Part shown: piece by piece, positions 1 to 7,840 of the stretch
Numbering within the stretch: the first letter of the stretch is position 1
Layout: each line of letters begins with the position of its first letter
Source of the DNA: Streptomyces sp. NBC_00286
GTDB lineage: Bacteria; Actinomycetota; Actinomycetes; Streptomycetales; Streptomycetaceae
Reading direction: 5' to 3'
Assembly: GCF_036173125.1 (NCBI RefSeq)
Contig: NZ_CP108054.1
Location: forward strand, 9,059,501 to 9,123,500
Length of the DNA: 64,000 bases
Notes under the pieces: generated by a model
Told to the model about the DNA's origin: nothing
The model's database searches: none
Seen by the model: the letters and a program-made list of their open reading frames with translations, nothing else
Made by a program: the position numbers and the translations under genes

Positions 1-739
1 CGCCGGTCAGTTCGCGGATGGCCTCGACCGGGTCGGTCTCCTTCGAGTTCACCGTGTGAGTGGCGCCCATCGTGCGGGCCGTGGCCAGCTTCTTGTCGTC
101 GATGTCGACGGCGATGATGCGTGCCGCGCCGGCCAGATTGGCCCCGGCGATCGCCGCGTCGCCCACGCCGCCGCAGCCGATGACGGCCACCGAGTCGCCA
201 CGTGTCACCGAACCGGTGTTGATGGCCGCGCCGATCCCGGCCATCACTCCACAACCGAGCAGACCCGCGACCGCGGGCGACACGGTCGGGTCCACCTTCG
301 TGCACTGACCGGCCGCGACCAGGGTCTTGTCCGCGAACGCGCCGATCCCGAGGGCGGGCGAGAGCTCCGTGCCGTCCTCCAGGGTCATCTTCTGCTTCGC
401 GTTGTGCGTGTCGAAGCAGTACCAGGGCCGCCCGCGCAGACAGGCCCGGCAACGGCCGCACACCGCACGCCAGTTGAGGATCACGAAGTCGCCGGGCGCC
501 ACCTCGGTCACGCCCTCGCCGACCGACTCCACGATCCCGGCGGCCTCGTGGCCGAGCAGGAACGGATACTCGTCGCTGATCCCGCCCTGCTTGTAGTGCA
601 GGTCCGTGTGGCAGACCCCGCAGGCCTGCACCTGGACCACGGCCTCGCCCGGGCCCGGATCCGGGACCAGGATCGTGCGGACCTCAACCGGCTGGTTCTT
701 GCCGGGGGCGATGACACCCCGTACCTGCTGGGCGGCCAT
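1..739 (-). CDS. S-(hydroxymethyl)mycothiol dehydrogenase, partial (3' end outside window)
   Basis: Zinc-dependent medium-chain alcohol dehydrogenase; 246 residues are visible from an ATG start and the C-terminus lies beyond the window edge. The N-terminus [20 protein letters not shown] leads into a GVCHTDLHY motif and a GHEAAGIVE motif (catalytic zinc ligands Cys and His-Glu), then a structural-zinc cluster [15 protein letters not shown], then the Rossmann motif [10 protein letters not shown] near the end. The family reading (MscR) is oxidation of the mycothiol-formaldehyde adduct, a cytosolic detoxification step. Specificity for mycothiol is inferred from strong similarity to the actinobacterial subgroup and is not proven by the sequence. 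The next gene downstream is not visible. Confidence 0.88.
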   Translation of the reverse strand, partial: MAAQQVRGVIAPGKNQPVEVRTILVPDPGPGEAVVQVQACGVCHTDLHYKQGGISDEYPFLLGHEAAGIVESVGEGVTEVAPGDFVILNWRAVCGRCRACLRGRPWYCFDTHNAKQKMTLEDGTELSPALGIGAFADKTLVAAGQCTKVDPTVSPAVAGLLGCGVMAGIGAAINTGSVTRGDSVAVIGCGGVGDAAIAGANLAGAARIIAVDIDDKKLATARTMGATHTVNSKETDPVEAIRELTG

Positions 740-1143
740 GTCGGGCTCCTTCGCGTGAAAGTGGCGCGTTCGATCATGTTGGCACAGGGGCGGACGACTA
801 GCTCCGCGCCTGTGGATAACCAGCTGAGAACCAAAAGAGGTCAATGTGCTTCAAGTCCCGTTTGTCGCGGAACGATTCGAAACGGTTACCTGTTGTTTTC
901 GGCCCCATCGAGCGGACCCCCGCTCATTTGTGTACCCTGTATCGGGCGGACAGTGTAATCGGGTGCCACCCGCACCCATGGTCCGTCCCGGGACAAGCCG
1001 GTCACCACGGCCTGCTCTCGCTTGAGTTACCGGCGCCACCGCGTCCGTACTGCCTGTAATCCAGACCCAAGCGGGCCTTAGGCGACCGGCGGTAGACCGG
1101 TCCTGCAAGTCCCGAGGGTGATCCGACACATAAGGAGTGCGCG
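740..1143. other. Intergenic region between divergent genes
   Basis: About 400 bases with no supported gene. It must hold the promoter of the leftward mycothiol-dependent dehydrogenase and of the rightward small gene. A TGTAAT hexamer at 1055-1060 could be a -10 element for the small gene, but no good -35 partner is seen at normal spacing. I see no repeat or hairpin of note. Confidence 0.4.
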
Positions 1144-1320
1144 GTGACACCGGACACGAAGAACAGCGATCAGCGCCCCAAGGAACGCACGGAGCGCGAC
1201 GGCAGTGGGCCCGAGGACATGCTCGGCAGCCTCGAAGTGTGGTCCAGGTCGGCGCCGATTCGGTTGGCGGGGTATGAGGACGACCTTGCGGAGCCGCACA
1301 TCCTGCCCAGCGTGGACTGA
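1144..1320 (+). CDS. Small conserved-looking protein, 58 aa, function unknown
   Basis: GTG-initiated reading frame of 58 codons preceded by a strong AAGGAG ribosome binding site (1132-1137) six bases upstream. The N-terminal half is hydrophilic and charged (many Lys, Arg, Asp, Glu). The C-terminal part reads LEVWSRSAPIRLAGYEDD followed by LAEPHILPSVD, a composition typical of a short conserved block and not of random high-GC translation. No signal peptide, membrane segment or Cys is present. It stands alone on its strand ahead of a GNAT acetyltransferase 59 bp downstream, so the two could be co-transcribed. I do not recognise a named family. A regulatory peptide or modified-peptide precursor is only a possibility. 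Confidence 0.65.
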   Translation: MTPDTKNSDQRPKERTERDGSGPEDMLGSLEVWSRSAPIRLAGYEDDLAEPHILPSVD

Positions 1321-1379
1321 GCGTTCATCGAGGGATCAGCGCGATTGCTGACGGCATGGGCGTGTCTAGACTCGCGCCC

Positions 1380-1862
1380 ATGCTGATCAGAGAAGCCGCG
1401 GCCGATGATTGGCCGCGGATTTGGCCTTTCTGGCGGCGGATCGTTGCGGCGGGTGAGACGTACGCGTGGGATCCGTCGACTTCTGAGGCCGATGCGCGCG
1501 GTTTGTGGATGGCGCCGGGTAAGCGCGTGTACGTTGCCGAGGACGCCGCCGGCGTTGTCGTTGGCTCGGCTTACGTCGCGCCCAACTACGGTGGGCCCGC
1601 GGGCCGTATTGCGAACGCCGGGTTCATGGTCGATCCGGACCATGCGGGGCGCGGCGTCGGGCGTCGCCTTGCCGAACATGTCCTGACCGCGGCGAAGGCC
1701 GAGGGTTACCGGGGCATGGTGTTCAACGCTGTTGTGGAGACGAACCCTGCGGTGCGTCTGTGGACGGCGCTTGGCTTCACGGTCCTGGGGACCGTGCCGG
1801 AGGCGTTTGAGCATCCGCGGCATGGGTTGGTGGGGTTGCACATCATGTACCGGTCGCTGTGA
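1380..1862 (+). CDS. GNAT family N-acetyltransferase
   Basis: 160-residue single-domain acetyltransferase that would transfer an acetyl group from acetyl-CoA to an amine. The GNAT fold is seen from MLIREAAADDWPRIWPFW at the N-terminus through the acetyl-CoA pyrophosphate loop in VDPDHAGRGVGRRLAEHVL (about residues 86-104) and the VVETNPAVRLWTALGF segment. The substrate cannot be deduced. The ATG chosen here gives the usual family N-terminus; an in-frame ATG eight codons upstream adds non-conserved residues. It follows the 58-aa small gene on the same strand. Confidence 0.85.
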   Translation: MLIREAAADDWPRIWPFWRRIVAAGETYAWDPSTSEADARGLWMAPGKRVYVAEDAAGVVVGSAYVAPNYGGPAGRIANAGFMVDPDHAGRGVGRRLAEHVLTAAKAEGYRGMVFNAVVETNPAVRLWTALGFTVLGTVPEAFEHPRHGLVGLHIMYRSL

Positions 1863-1952
1863 CCCTCCGCTGGGTGCGTTTTTGTCTGCGGGTGCGTGGT
1901 GGTTGCTCGCGGGGTGCCTCCGGCGGTTGGGTTCGTTGTCGGCTGGGGCGCC

Positions 1953-2040
1953 GTCGTGGCTGGTCGCTCCCCCACTCTCGAATTCGCTCGAGCGGGGGGA
2001 CCCCCATCGCGGCGGAGCCGCAAATTGACACAGCCCCGCG
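1953..2040. repeat. Dispersed palindromic repeat, copy 1
   Basis: An approximately 78-bp core beginning TGGCTGGTCGCTCCCCCACT is nearly identical to bases 36734-36811 elsewhere in the window, differing by about five bases including a small length change in the G run. It contains a hairpin (CCCCC-CTCGA with TCGAG-GGGGG) and a second small stem GCGGCGGAGCCGC. Both copies lie just downstream of genes, which suits a terminator-like role. Confidence 0.7.
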
Positions 2041-2073
2041 GGGTGCCTCCGGCGGTTGGGCGCGTGCGGGTGC

Positions 2074-2243
2074 GTTGTGGTTGCTCGCGCAGTTCCCCGC
2101 GCCCCTTGGGTTCGTGGTGGGTGCGGGGCCGCGGTCCGGTGCGTCAGCCCGTCGCCAACAGGGCATACGACCCCTTGCTGACACAGGGCGTAGCTGTGCC
2201 CAGACCGAAGCTAAGCAACGGGCATACGACGCACCGGCCCACG
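2074..2243 (+). repeat. Long intergenic repeat, copy 1 of an inverted pair
   Basis: About 170 bp that match, on the opposite strand and with only scattered differences, bases 53915-54083. Shared blocks include GCGCAGTTCCCCGCGCCCCT, CGGGGCCGCGGTCC, CGTCAGCCCGTCGCCAACAG, GGCATACGACCCC, CCCAGACCGAAGCTAAGC and GGGCATACGACGCACCGGCC. No long open frame or transposase is present, so it may be a non-autonomous or purely intergenic repeat family. Confidence 0.75.
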
Positions 2244-2600
2244 ACCCCTCCCACCGGTGGGCAGGTGACGGGTCCGTTGTGGCTGAGGGCTCCGGGAGCG
2301 CCCCATTAGGGGCGCGGGGAACTGCGCGACCAGCCACGACGCACCCGCAGCCGCGACACGCGTGTCACTCCCCACCCCCTGGCGGGGCCTGGGGCGCAGC
2401 CCCCCACGCGGCGGAGCCGCAAATTGATACAGCCGGGAAGGGGCGGGACTGGGGAAGAAACCGCGCGTGCCCACGTCCAGTGTGGCGTGGGTCTGGGCCG
2501 CCTCGTCCCAACGGCCGTAGGAATACGGGGCGATGGCGTCCCAGTCGGCGTCGGTCGCGGTGCCGGTCAAGGCCGCTTCGAAGGAGGCGCGAGGTTCCCT

Positions 2601-3944
2601 CTAAGCCAGTGGTGCCGTTCGTCGCCACGGTCGCAGTTCCTCCAACTGACCGGCCAGGGCCAGGAGATCGGTCTCCGAGCCGGGGCGGCCCACCAGTTGT
2701 ACGGCGCACGGGGCGCCTGACGGCAAGGTCCCGAACGGCACCGCCATCGCCGGCCAGCCCGTCAGGTTCCACGGGGGAGTCAGCGGTGAGTAGTTCGTGT
2801 TGGCCAGCAGGTTGCGTAGCCAGCCGCGTTCGTGCCAGTTCGCGGCGGTGGGCGCGCGTCGGGCGAGGGCCGGGGTGAGGAGTACCTCGTGTTCTGCGAA
2901 GAACGGTTCCATGCGTGTGCGCAACTGTTCCCTGCGGGCGCCGCGGCGTACCGAGGCCACGAAGCGGCGGCCCACAGTCGCGTGCACGCGCGTTCGCCGC
3001 GTGAGTTGTCGCGGGTCCAGGCCCGCCGCGTCCACCGCCGTGCCCGCCGTCCAGTGCGCTAGCGAGGTCGTGCCCAGCCACAGGGGGTACGGCGGGTCGG
3101 CGCGGCGTACCCGATGGCCCGCCTCGGCCAGCAGTTGAGCTGCCTCGCGGGCCGCGGTCGCGTAGGGGCGGCTGATCGTGACGCCGAGCAGTGGGCTGCG
3201 TACGGAGACGGCGATGGTGCGCGTGACGGGTTCGGGGGAGCGTACGACCTCGGTGGCGGCCAGGATCGAGAACATCAGGCGGGCGTCCTCGACCGTGGTC
3301 GCCAGGGGGCCGTTCTCCGACATGCCGAACCAGTCGCCGTTGCCGATGCCCGCGGGGATCGTGCCGAAGCCGGGCTTGAGGCCTATCAGGCCGCAGTTGG
3401 CGGCGGGTATGCGCAGGGAGCCCATGCCGTCGTTGCCCAGCGCGATCGGCACCATTCCGGCGGCGACCGCGGCCGCGCTGCCGCCGGACGAGCCGCCCGC
3501 CGTGCGCGTGGTGTCCCAGGGGTTGCGGGCGGTGCCGTGGACGCCCTCCGTGGTGCCGAAGACGCAGAGTTCCGGGACGTTCGTGAGGCCTACGACGATC
3601 GCGCCCGCCGCGCGCAGTCGGGCCACCGTGACGTGGTCGTGGTCTGCTGGGGTGTCGGGGGTCGCGGCGGAACCCAGGCGGGTCGATTCGCCCTGTACGG
3701 CCAGGTTGTCCTTGACCGCCAACGGCACGCCTGCCAGGGGGAGTTCGGCCAGGTCGGCGCGGGCTGCCACCTCTTCGGCCTCGGCGAGTGCCTCCTTCGC
3801 GCGCAGTCGGCGGAAGGCGCCCACGCGGGCGTCGAGCAGCTCGATGCGGGCGAGGTGCTCGGCCACCACCTCGCGGGGCGTGGCCCGCTTCTCGCGTACT
3901 GCTGCGGCGATCTCGGTGGCGGTCCGGCCGACCCAGTTGGTCAC
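2601..3944 (-). CDS. Amidase-signature family hydrolase
   Basis: 447-residue protein of the amidase signature family, which hydrolyses C-N bonds with a Ser-cisSer-Lys triad. Lys78 lies in GVPLAVKDN, the Gly/Ser-rich signature GGSSGGS spans about 150-156, and the nucleophilic Ser is Ser176 in DGMGSLRIPA. The C-terminal motif PWNLTGWPAMAVPFG is also typical. Length is normal for the family. Codon bias supports this frame over the longer overlapping one that starts upstream. The physiological amide is not deducible. It converges on the repeat-filled gap and has no co-directional partner. Confidence 0.87.
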   Translation of the reverse strand: MTNWVGRTATEIAAAVREKRATPREVVAEHLARIELLDARVGAFRRLRAKEALAEAEEVAARADLAELPLAGVPLAVKDNLAVQGESTRLGSAATPDTPADHDHVTVARLRAAGAIVVGLTNVPELCVFGTTEGVHGTARNPWDTTRTAGGSSGGSAAAVAAGMVPIALGNDGMGSLRIPAANCGLIGLKPGFGTIPAGIGNGDWFGMSENGPLATTVEDARLMFSILAATEVVRSPEPVTRTIAVSVRSPLLGVTISRPYATAAREAAQLLAEAGHRVRRADPPYPLWLGTTSLAHWTAGTAVDAAGLDPRQLTRRTRVHATVGRRFVASVRRGARREQLRTRMEPFFAEHEVLLTPALARRAPTAANWHERGWLRNLLANTNYSPLTPPWNLTGWPAMAVPFGTLPSGAPCAVQLVGRPGSETDLLALAGQLEELRPWRRTAPLA

Positions 3945-4110
3945 GGAGGCTCCTTCTGTAGGGGTGACACGTGAACTTACTCACTGGTATGGGGAGCACT
4001 GTGCCCCGGTCGGGGCGCCACGTCGAGGGGTTGTGGGCAGTGGGTGGCCAACTGCTGCCGAGTACTTGACCTGCGTCTACTCGGTGCTGGAGGTGGGGGG
4101 AGAGGGTGCC

Positions 4111-4236
4111 ATGGAGGTGCGCGACGGCGGCAGCTGGCAGCCTGTGGCGCCGGGGGCGTGGATTACGCGGTCGCGCGGGCCCAGTCGTATCGTGCGGTTT
4201 CGCGCTGTATCGCTGACGGGTCGTGAGCGTGTGTGA
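4111..4236 (+). CDS. Possible small protein, 41 aa, unknown
   Basis: Short frame starting ATG after a GGGGGGAGAGG stretch that could serve as a ribosome binding site, translating to a basic peptide that begins MEVRDGGSWQPVAPGAWITR. Its stop codon lies inside the CRP-like palindrome described at 4231-4248. It has no hydrophobic segment. There is no family match and the codon bias is only moderate, so it may be non-coding leader sequence of the DUF4142 gene. Confidence 0.3.
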   Translation: MEVRDGGSWQPVAPGAWITRSRGPSRIVRFRAVSLTGRERV

Positions 4237-4248
4237 CGCGAATCACAC
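4231..4248. promoter_or_regulatory. CRP-like palindrome upstream of the DUF4142 gene
   Basis: Perfect inverted repeat GTGTGA-N6-TCACAC. This matches the classical CRP/FNR-family core (TGTGA-N6-TCACA) and includes the GTG...CAC spacing of actinobacterial Crp sites. It lies 92 bp before the DUF4142 start codon, in a position suited to activation or repression. Binding is inferred only. Confidence 0.5.
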
Positions 4249-4339
4249 GGCGGATAAGAAAATTTACCGGGTGCAATGATCGCTCCAGCGGGTTCGTCCG
4301 TACCTTCTGGCGTCAGCGCCAGTCACGCCAGGAGGATGT

Positions 4340-5113
4340 ATGCGCATATCACGGAACATTGCGGGAACTGTTTTCGTGGTCGGCGGCATGACGATGACGA
4401 TCGCCGCACTCGCCTACCCGGCGATGCTGGGTATCGAGAACACGTCCGCGAATCAGGAGCGTGTCATCGCCAACACCCGTTACGGGCCGCTGACGGAGGC
4501 AGACCGCGACTTCGTGGTGAAGGTGCGCGCGGCAGGCTTGTGGGAGTACCCCCTGGGCGAGTTGGCCATGGAGCGTGGCACCACCGAGGCGATGAAGGAG
4601 GCCGGCAAGCATCTGGTCGTCGGGCACGGCGGCCTCGATGTGATGTGCCGCCAGATCGCCCCGGAGTTGGGCATCACTCTGCCCAACCAGGCGTCCCCGC
4701 AGCAGCAGCAGTTCGTGGCGCAGGTGGACGGGAGCACCGGCAAGCAGTTCGACTCCACCGCGGTCAGCATCATGCGCGTGACGCATGGTCAGATCTTCCC
4801 GACCATCGCGAAGATCCGCGCCTCCACCCAGAACAGTCTGGTACGGCAGCTCGCCGACCTGGCCAATGCCACGGTCCTCGACCACATGACGATTCTGGAG
4901 AAGACGGAGCTGGTGAACTTCGAGCAGAACAACTTCCAGCAGACCGCCCCGCCGAAGCTGCCCAAGGACAACACCACTCCGCCCCCGCCTGCGCCGGGAG
5001 CGCCGGTCCTGGCCCTCAAGCCGCGTCCGGACCTGAACATCAAGACGCCCGGCCCGCCGACGCCCGGGGCGTCGGTCAACTCGACGTCCAACCCGTCGTT
5101 GGATGGTGGGTGA
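4340..5113 (+). CDS. DUF4142 domain-containing exported protein
   Basis: 257-residue protein with an N-terminal hydrophobic segment (about residues 8-30) acting as signal sequence or membrane anchor. A mostly helical DUF4142 (ferritin-like) domain follows at about 45-200 with motifs TEADRDFVVKVRAAGLWE and a duplicated His/Asp-containing helix pair (VVGHGGLDVMC, ATVLDHMTILEKTEL). The last 50 residues are Pro-rich and probably extended. DUF4142 proteins are secreted and of unknown biochemical role; a metal- or stress-related function is only suggested by the fold. The AGGAGG site before the ATG sets the start. A CRP-like palindrome lies in its promoter region. Confidence 0.82.
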   Translation: MRISRNIAGTVFVVGGMTMTIAALAYPAMLGIENTSANQERVIANTRYGPLTEADRDFVVKVRAAGLWEYPLGELAMERGTTEAMKEAGKHLVVGHGGLDVMCRQIAPELGITLPNQASPQQQQFVAQVDGSTGKQFDSTAVSIMRVTHGQIFPTIAKIRASTQNSLVRQLADLANATVLDHMTILEKTELVNFEQNNFQQTAPPKLPKDNTTPPPPAPGAPVLALKPRPDLNIKTPGPPTPGASVNSTSNPSLDGG

Positions 5114-5193
5114 CGGCTGTCGGCCCGCCCTCGGCTCGTACGAGGGCGGCCGCACACCTGCGGTACAAAGGTCCCGCAGTGGCGGCATAGAGT

Positions 5194-5724
5194 TCAGGCT
5201 CCGCGTCCCAGTTCGACGTCCGCCCAGCTCGGCGGCCGGCACTCGGGATCGTCCGCCGGTGCGGGAGGTTCGCCGCCGGCCTCGTTGAAGGCGCTGAGCG
5301 CCTCGATGAGGCCCATCCGCTGCTCGGGCTCGAGCCGTCTGACGATCTCGGCGAGGTCGGCGCGACGCCGGGCCATGACCTCCCGCACCGTGCGCCGGCC
5401 CTCGCCGGTCAGCCGCAGCAGGGTCACCCGGCGGTCGGCGGGGCTGGTCTGCCGGTCGGCGAGACCGGCCGCGATCAGCCGGTCCACCATGCGCATGGCC
5501 GTGGACGGCGCCACATGAAGCAGGTCGGCCAGGGCGACCAGCTTGGTGGCGCCCCGCGTCGACAACACCACCAGCATCCGGAACTGAGGAAGCGTCACCC
5601 GCTCCTCGACCGCGGACAGTGAGCGGGCGGACACCGCGACCAGCAACCTCGACGCGGTCAGTACCGCGCGGGTCACCTCGTCGACGTCGTCCACGCCCCT
5701 CACGGGCGCCTCACGCTCCGGCAT
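5194..5724 (-). CDS. MarR family transcriptional regulator
   Basis: 176-residue winged-helix regulator. The MarR DNA-binding domain spans about 55-115: TLPQFRMLVVL, the recognition region HVAPSTAMRMVDRLIAAGL, and the wing SPADRRVTLLRLTGEG. The N- and C-terminal helices form the dimerisation part, and the last 30 residues are Pro/Glu-rich. It has no adjacent co-directional target, and the upstream region faces the GntR gene, so its regulon cannot be stated. Such proteins usually repress divergent genes and release DNA on binding phenolic or oxidative ligands. Confidence 0.85.
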   Translation of the reverse strand: MPEREAPVRGVDDVDEVTRAVLTASRLLVAVSARSLSAVEERVTLPQFRMLVVLSTRGATKLVALADLLHVAPSTAMRMVDRLIAAGLADRQTSPADRRVTLLRLTGEGRRTVREVMARRRADLAEIVRRLEPEQRMGLIEALSAFNEAGGEPPAPADDPECRPPSWADVELGRGA

Positions 5725-5852
5725 GGGTCCTTTCTATCGCGTCGATCCACTTCAGTCGCCACTGAGGTGAAACGATTTTCGACTCCCTTGACCCTCGAGT
5801 CGTCGCAGCGTAGGCCCGTGCGGGTATCACGGCCCCTGTGTGTCACGCACCG

Positions 5853-6575
5853 TTACTGACTGAGCTGGGTTCGTAGCCACTCCTCCACCTCGCCCACATG
5901 CGCGGCGGCAGCCGCCCGGGCCGCCTCCGGATCATGGGCGAGCAGCGCGCGATGGATTGCCACATGCTCGCGGCGGGTGCGCGCGAAGGCGCCCTCCTCC
6001 TGATAGCCCCGCCAGACCCGGGCACGGAACGTACGCGAGGACAGGCCCTCAAGGATCGCCGCCATCGTGTCGTTGCCCGCCGCCGCGACGATCGCGCGAT
6101 GGAACGCCAGGTCGTGGGAGAGGATCTCCTCCGGGTCGTCCGTCGCGTGCATGGCCGCCAAGTGCTTTTCCACCTCGGCGAGTTCACCAGGGGTGATCCG
6201 TGCGGCGGCCAGCGCCGTCGCCGTCGACTCCAGGATCCGCCGCACCTCCAGCAGCTCCACCAGCTGCGGCCCGCGGGAGAGATCGGCGACCACACCGAAG
6301 GTCTCCAGCAGATCCCCGGCTTCCAACTGTGTTACGTAGATACCCGATCCGTGCCGGGCCTCCAGTACCCCCAGGACGGTCAGCGCGCGGATCGCCTCAC
6401 GCATCGAGCTGCGTGAGATGCCCAGCTGGACCGCCAGCTCACGCTCGGTCGGCAGCCGCGCGCCCGGCTCAAGGCGCCCCTCGCCGATCATCGCCTTGAT
6501 CTGCTCGATGGCGCGCTGCGTCACGGTGCCCTTCTGCGCTGTGGGCTCCGTCTGCCTGGGCAGGGTCTCGTCCAC
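5853..6575 (-). CDS. GntR/FCD family transcriptional regulator of the sugar operon
   Basis: 240-residue regulator with an N-terminal GntR winged helix (about 15-85: TQRAIEQIKAMIGEGRLEPG, LPTERELAVQLGISRSSMREAIRAL). It is followed by an all-helical FCD ligand domain (about 95-235) with the Asp/His metal-binding positions typical of the family. The GTG start is preceded by AGGAGG at good spacing; an upstream ATG would add 14 non-conserved residues. It is divergent from the ABC importer/L-fucose-type operon, and a perfect GntR-style palindrome lies between the two, so it very likely represses that operon until a sugar or sugar-acid ligand binds. Confidence 0.88.
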   Translation of the reverse strand: MDETLPRQTEPTAQKGTVTQRAIEQIKAMIGEGRLEPGARLPTERELAVQLGISRSSMREAIRALTVLGVLEARHGSGIYVTQLEAGDLLETFGVVADLSRGPQLVELLEVRRILESTATALAAARITPGELAEVEKHLAAMHATDDPEEILSHDLAFHRAIVAAAGNDTMAAILEGLSSRTFRARVWRGYQEEGAFARTRREHVAIHRALLAHDPEAARAAAAAHVGEVEEWLRTQLSQ

Positions 6576-6617
6576 GCCACTCCTCCTGTCACCGGTGTGC
6601 CGCAGTCTAATCAGCAC

Positions 6618-6632
6618 AGTGGTCAGACCACT
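6618..6632. promoter_or_regulatory. GntR/FCD operator palindrome
   Basis: AGTGGTCAGACCACT is a perfect 15-bp palindrome with the TGGTCNGACCA core common among FadR/FCD-type operators. A second half-like site AGTGGTCTGAT follows at 6681-6691. Both lie in the divergent gap between the FCD regulator and the importer operon, consistent with autoregulation and operon repression. Confidence 0.7.
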
Positions 6633-6705
6633 ACGCTCAAAATGGCGGAAGTTTGGTGTCTGAGGGTGTTGTCAGGGGGAAGTGGTCTGATAAATATGCG
6701 GGCAT

Positions 6706-6750
6706 CTGCTCGATCACGCTCGATCGGGCACCTGCTCGATCTCGCTCGAT
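6706..6750 (+). repeat. 19-bp direct repeat in the operon leader
   Basis: Two copies of CTGCTCGATCWCGCTCGAT (6706-6724 and 6732-6750) differ at one base and are separated by seven bases. Each contains an internal GCTCGATC direct repeat. The second copy ends at the ribosome binding site of the substrate-binding protein gene. The role is unknown; it could be a second regulator site or arise by slippage. Confidence 0.55.
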
Positions 6751-6763
6751 GAGGAGCCGACGG

Positions 6764-7840
6764 ATGAGTCGACAGACAGCCGGTCCGAGACTGCGGAAGA
6801 GGCGGACCCCCCTACGAGCGGCGGCCGCGGCCGCCTGCGCCACCCTCGTGCTCGCGGCGTGCGGCAGTACCGAGGACAGCGTCGCCTCCGGTGGTGAGGG
6901 CGGCGGCGAAGGCAAGGTCGGGGTGATCCTGCCCCTGCTGACCTCGCCGTTCTGGCAGTCGTACAACGACTACGTGCCGAAGATGGCGAAGTCCGAGGAC
7001 GTGGACGCCCTCAAGACCGTCAACTCCAACAGCGACCCCTCGCAGCAGATCACCGACATCAACAACCAGCTCAACCAGGGTGTGAAGGGCCTCGTCGTGG
7101 CCCCTCTGGACAGCGCCGCGATCTCCGCCGGGCTCGACCAGGCCGAGCGCAAGGGCGTGCCCGTGGTCGCCGTCGACGTGGCGCCCGAGAAGGGCAAGGT
7201 CGCGATGGTCGTACGTGCCAACAACGTCGCGTACGGCGAGAAGGCCTGCGAGTACCTCGGCAAGCAGATCCCCTCCGGCAAGGTCGTGCAGATCATGGGC
7301 GACCTCGCCTCGGTCAACGGCCGAGACCGCTCCGAGGCGTTCCGCTCCTGCGTCAAGAAGAACTACCCGAAGCTGAAGGTCCTGGAGATCCCCGCCAAGT
7401 GGGAGTCCGACGCCGCGGCCTCCAAGCTCGACACTCTGCTGAACGCCAACCCCGACATCAAGGGCATCTACATGCAGGCGGGCGGCGTCTACCTCGCGCC
7501 GACGCTGCAGACCCTCAAGTCCAAGGGAATGCTGAAGAAGGCCGGCGAGAAGGGCCACATCTCGATCGTCTCCAACGACGGCATCCCGCAGGAGTACGAC
7601 GCCATCCGCAAGGGCGAGATCGACGCCACCGTCTCGCAGCCCGCCGACCTGTACGCCAAGTACGGCATGTACTACATCAAGGCGGCGATGCAGGGGAAGA
7701 CGTTCAAGCCGGGTCCGACCGACCACGGCTCCACGATCGTCAAGCTGCCGAGCGGCATCCTCGAGGACCAGCTACCCGCGCCGCTGGTCACCAAGGAGAA
7801 CGTCGACGACCCGAAGCTGTGGGGGAACACGGTCGGATGA
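6764..7840 (+). CDS. Sugar ABC transporter substrate-binding lipoprotein
   Basis: 358-residue periplasmic-binding-protein-like lipoprotein (RbsB/XylF type). A twin-arginine-rich signal is followed by lipobox LAAC with the lipidated Cys at about 33, then the type I sugar-binding fold starting GKVGVILPLLTSPFW. It would capture a monosaccharide outside the membrane and deliver it to the downstream ATPase/permease. The ATG was chosen because GAGGAG lies at proper spacing. It is the first gene of a tightly packed operon with sugar catabolic genes, so the ligand is probably L-fucose or a similar 6-deoxysugar; this is inferred from context. Confidence 0.88.
   Translation: MSRQTAGPRLRKRRTPLRAAAAAACATLVLAACGSTEDSVASGGEGGGEGKVGVILPLLTSPFWQSYNDYVPKMAKSEDVDALKTVNSNSDPSQQITDINNQLNQGVKGLVVAPLDSAAISAGLDQAERKGVPVVAVDVAPEKGKVAMVVRANNVAYGEKACEYLGKQIPSGKVVQIMGDLASVNGRDRSEAFRSCVKKNYPKLKVLEIPAKWESDAAASKLDTLLNANPDIKGIYMQAGGVYLAPTLQTLKSKGMLKKAGEKGHISIVSNDGIPQEYDAIRKGEIDATVSQPADLYAKYGMYYIKAAMQGKTFKPGPTDHGSTIVKLPSGILEDQLPAPLVTKENVDDPKLWGNTVG

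Larger units (their letters stand above)
1863..2600. other. Gene-free stretch filled with dispersed repeats
   Basis: About 740 bases between convergent genes. No reading frame has codon bias or family resemblance. It holds several Streptomyces-type dispersed palindromic elements: the stem CCCCCactCTCGA...TCGAGcGGGGG near 1969-2000, the small stem GCGGCGGAGCCGC near 2010 and again near 2409, and the GCGCAGTTCCCCGCGCCCC element near 2088 and inverted near 2309-2335. It also holds one copy of the long repeat listed separately. The block probably acts only as transcription-terminating or neutral spacer. Confidence 0.7.

Noticed and set aside
56..958. Plus-strand frame opposite the mycothiol-dependent dehydrogenase
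   Set aside because: Antisense to a gene with clear zinc-binding and Rossmann motifs.
1863..2600. Insertion sequence
   Set aside because: Repeats here have no transposase fragment and no clear target duplication, so they were recorded as dispersed intergenic repeats.
2365..3999. Long minus-strand frame overlapping the amidase gene
   Set aside because: It overlaps the amidase in another phase and translates to Arg/Pro/Gly-rich text; the 2601-3944 frame contains all amidase motifs.
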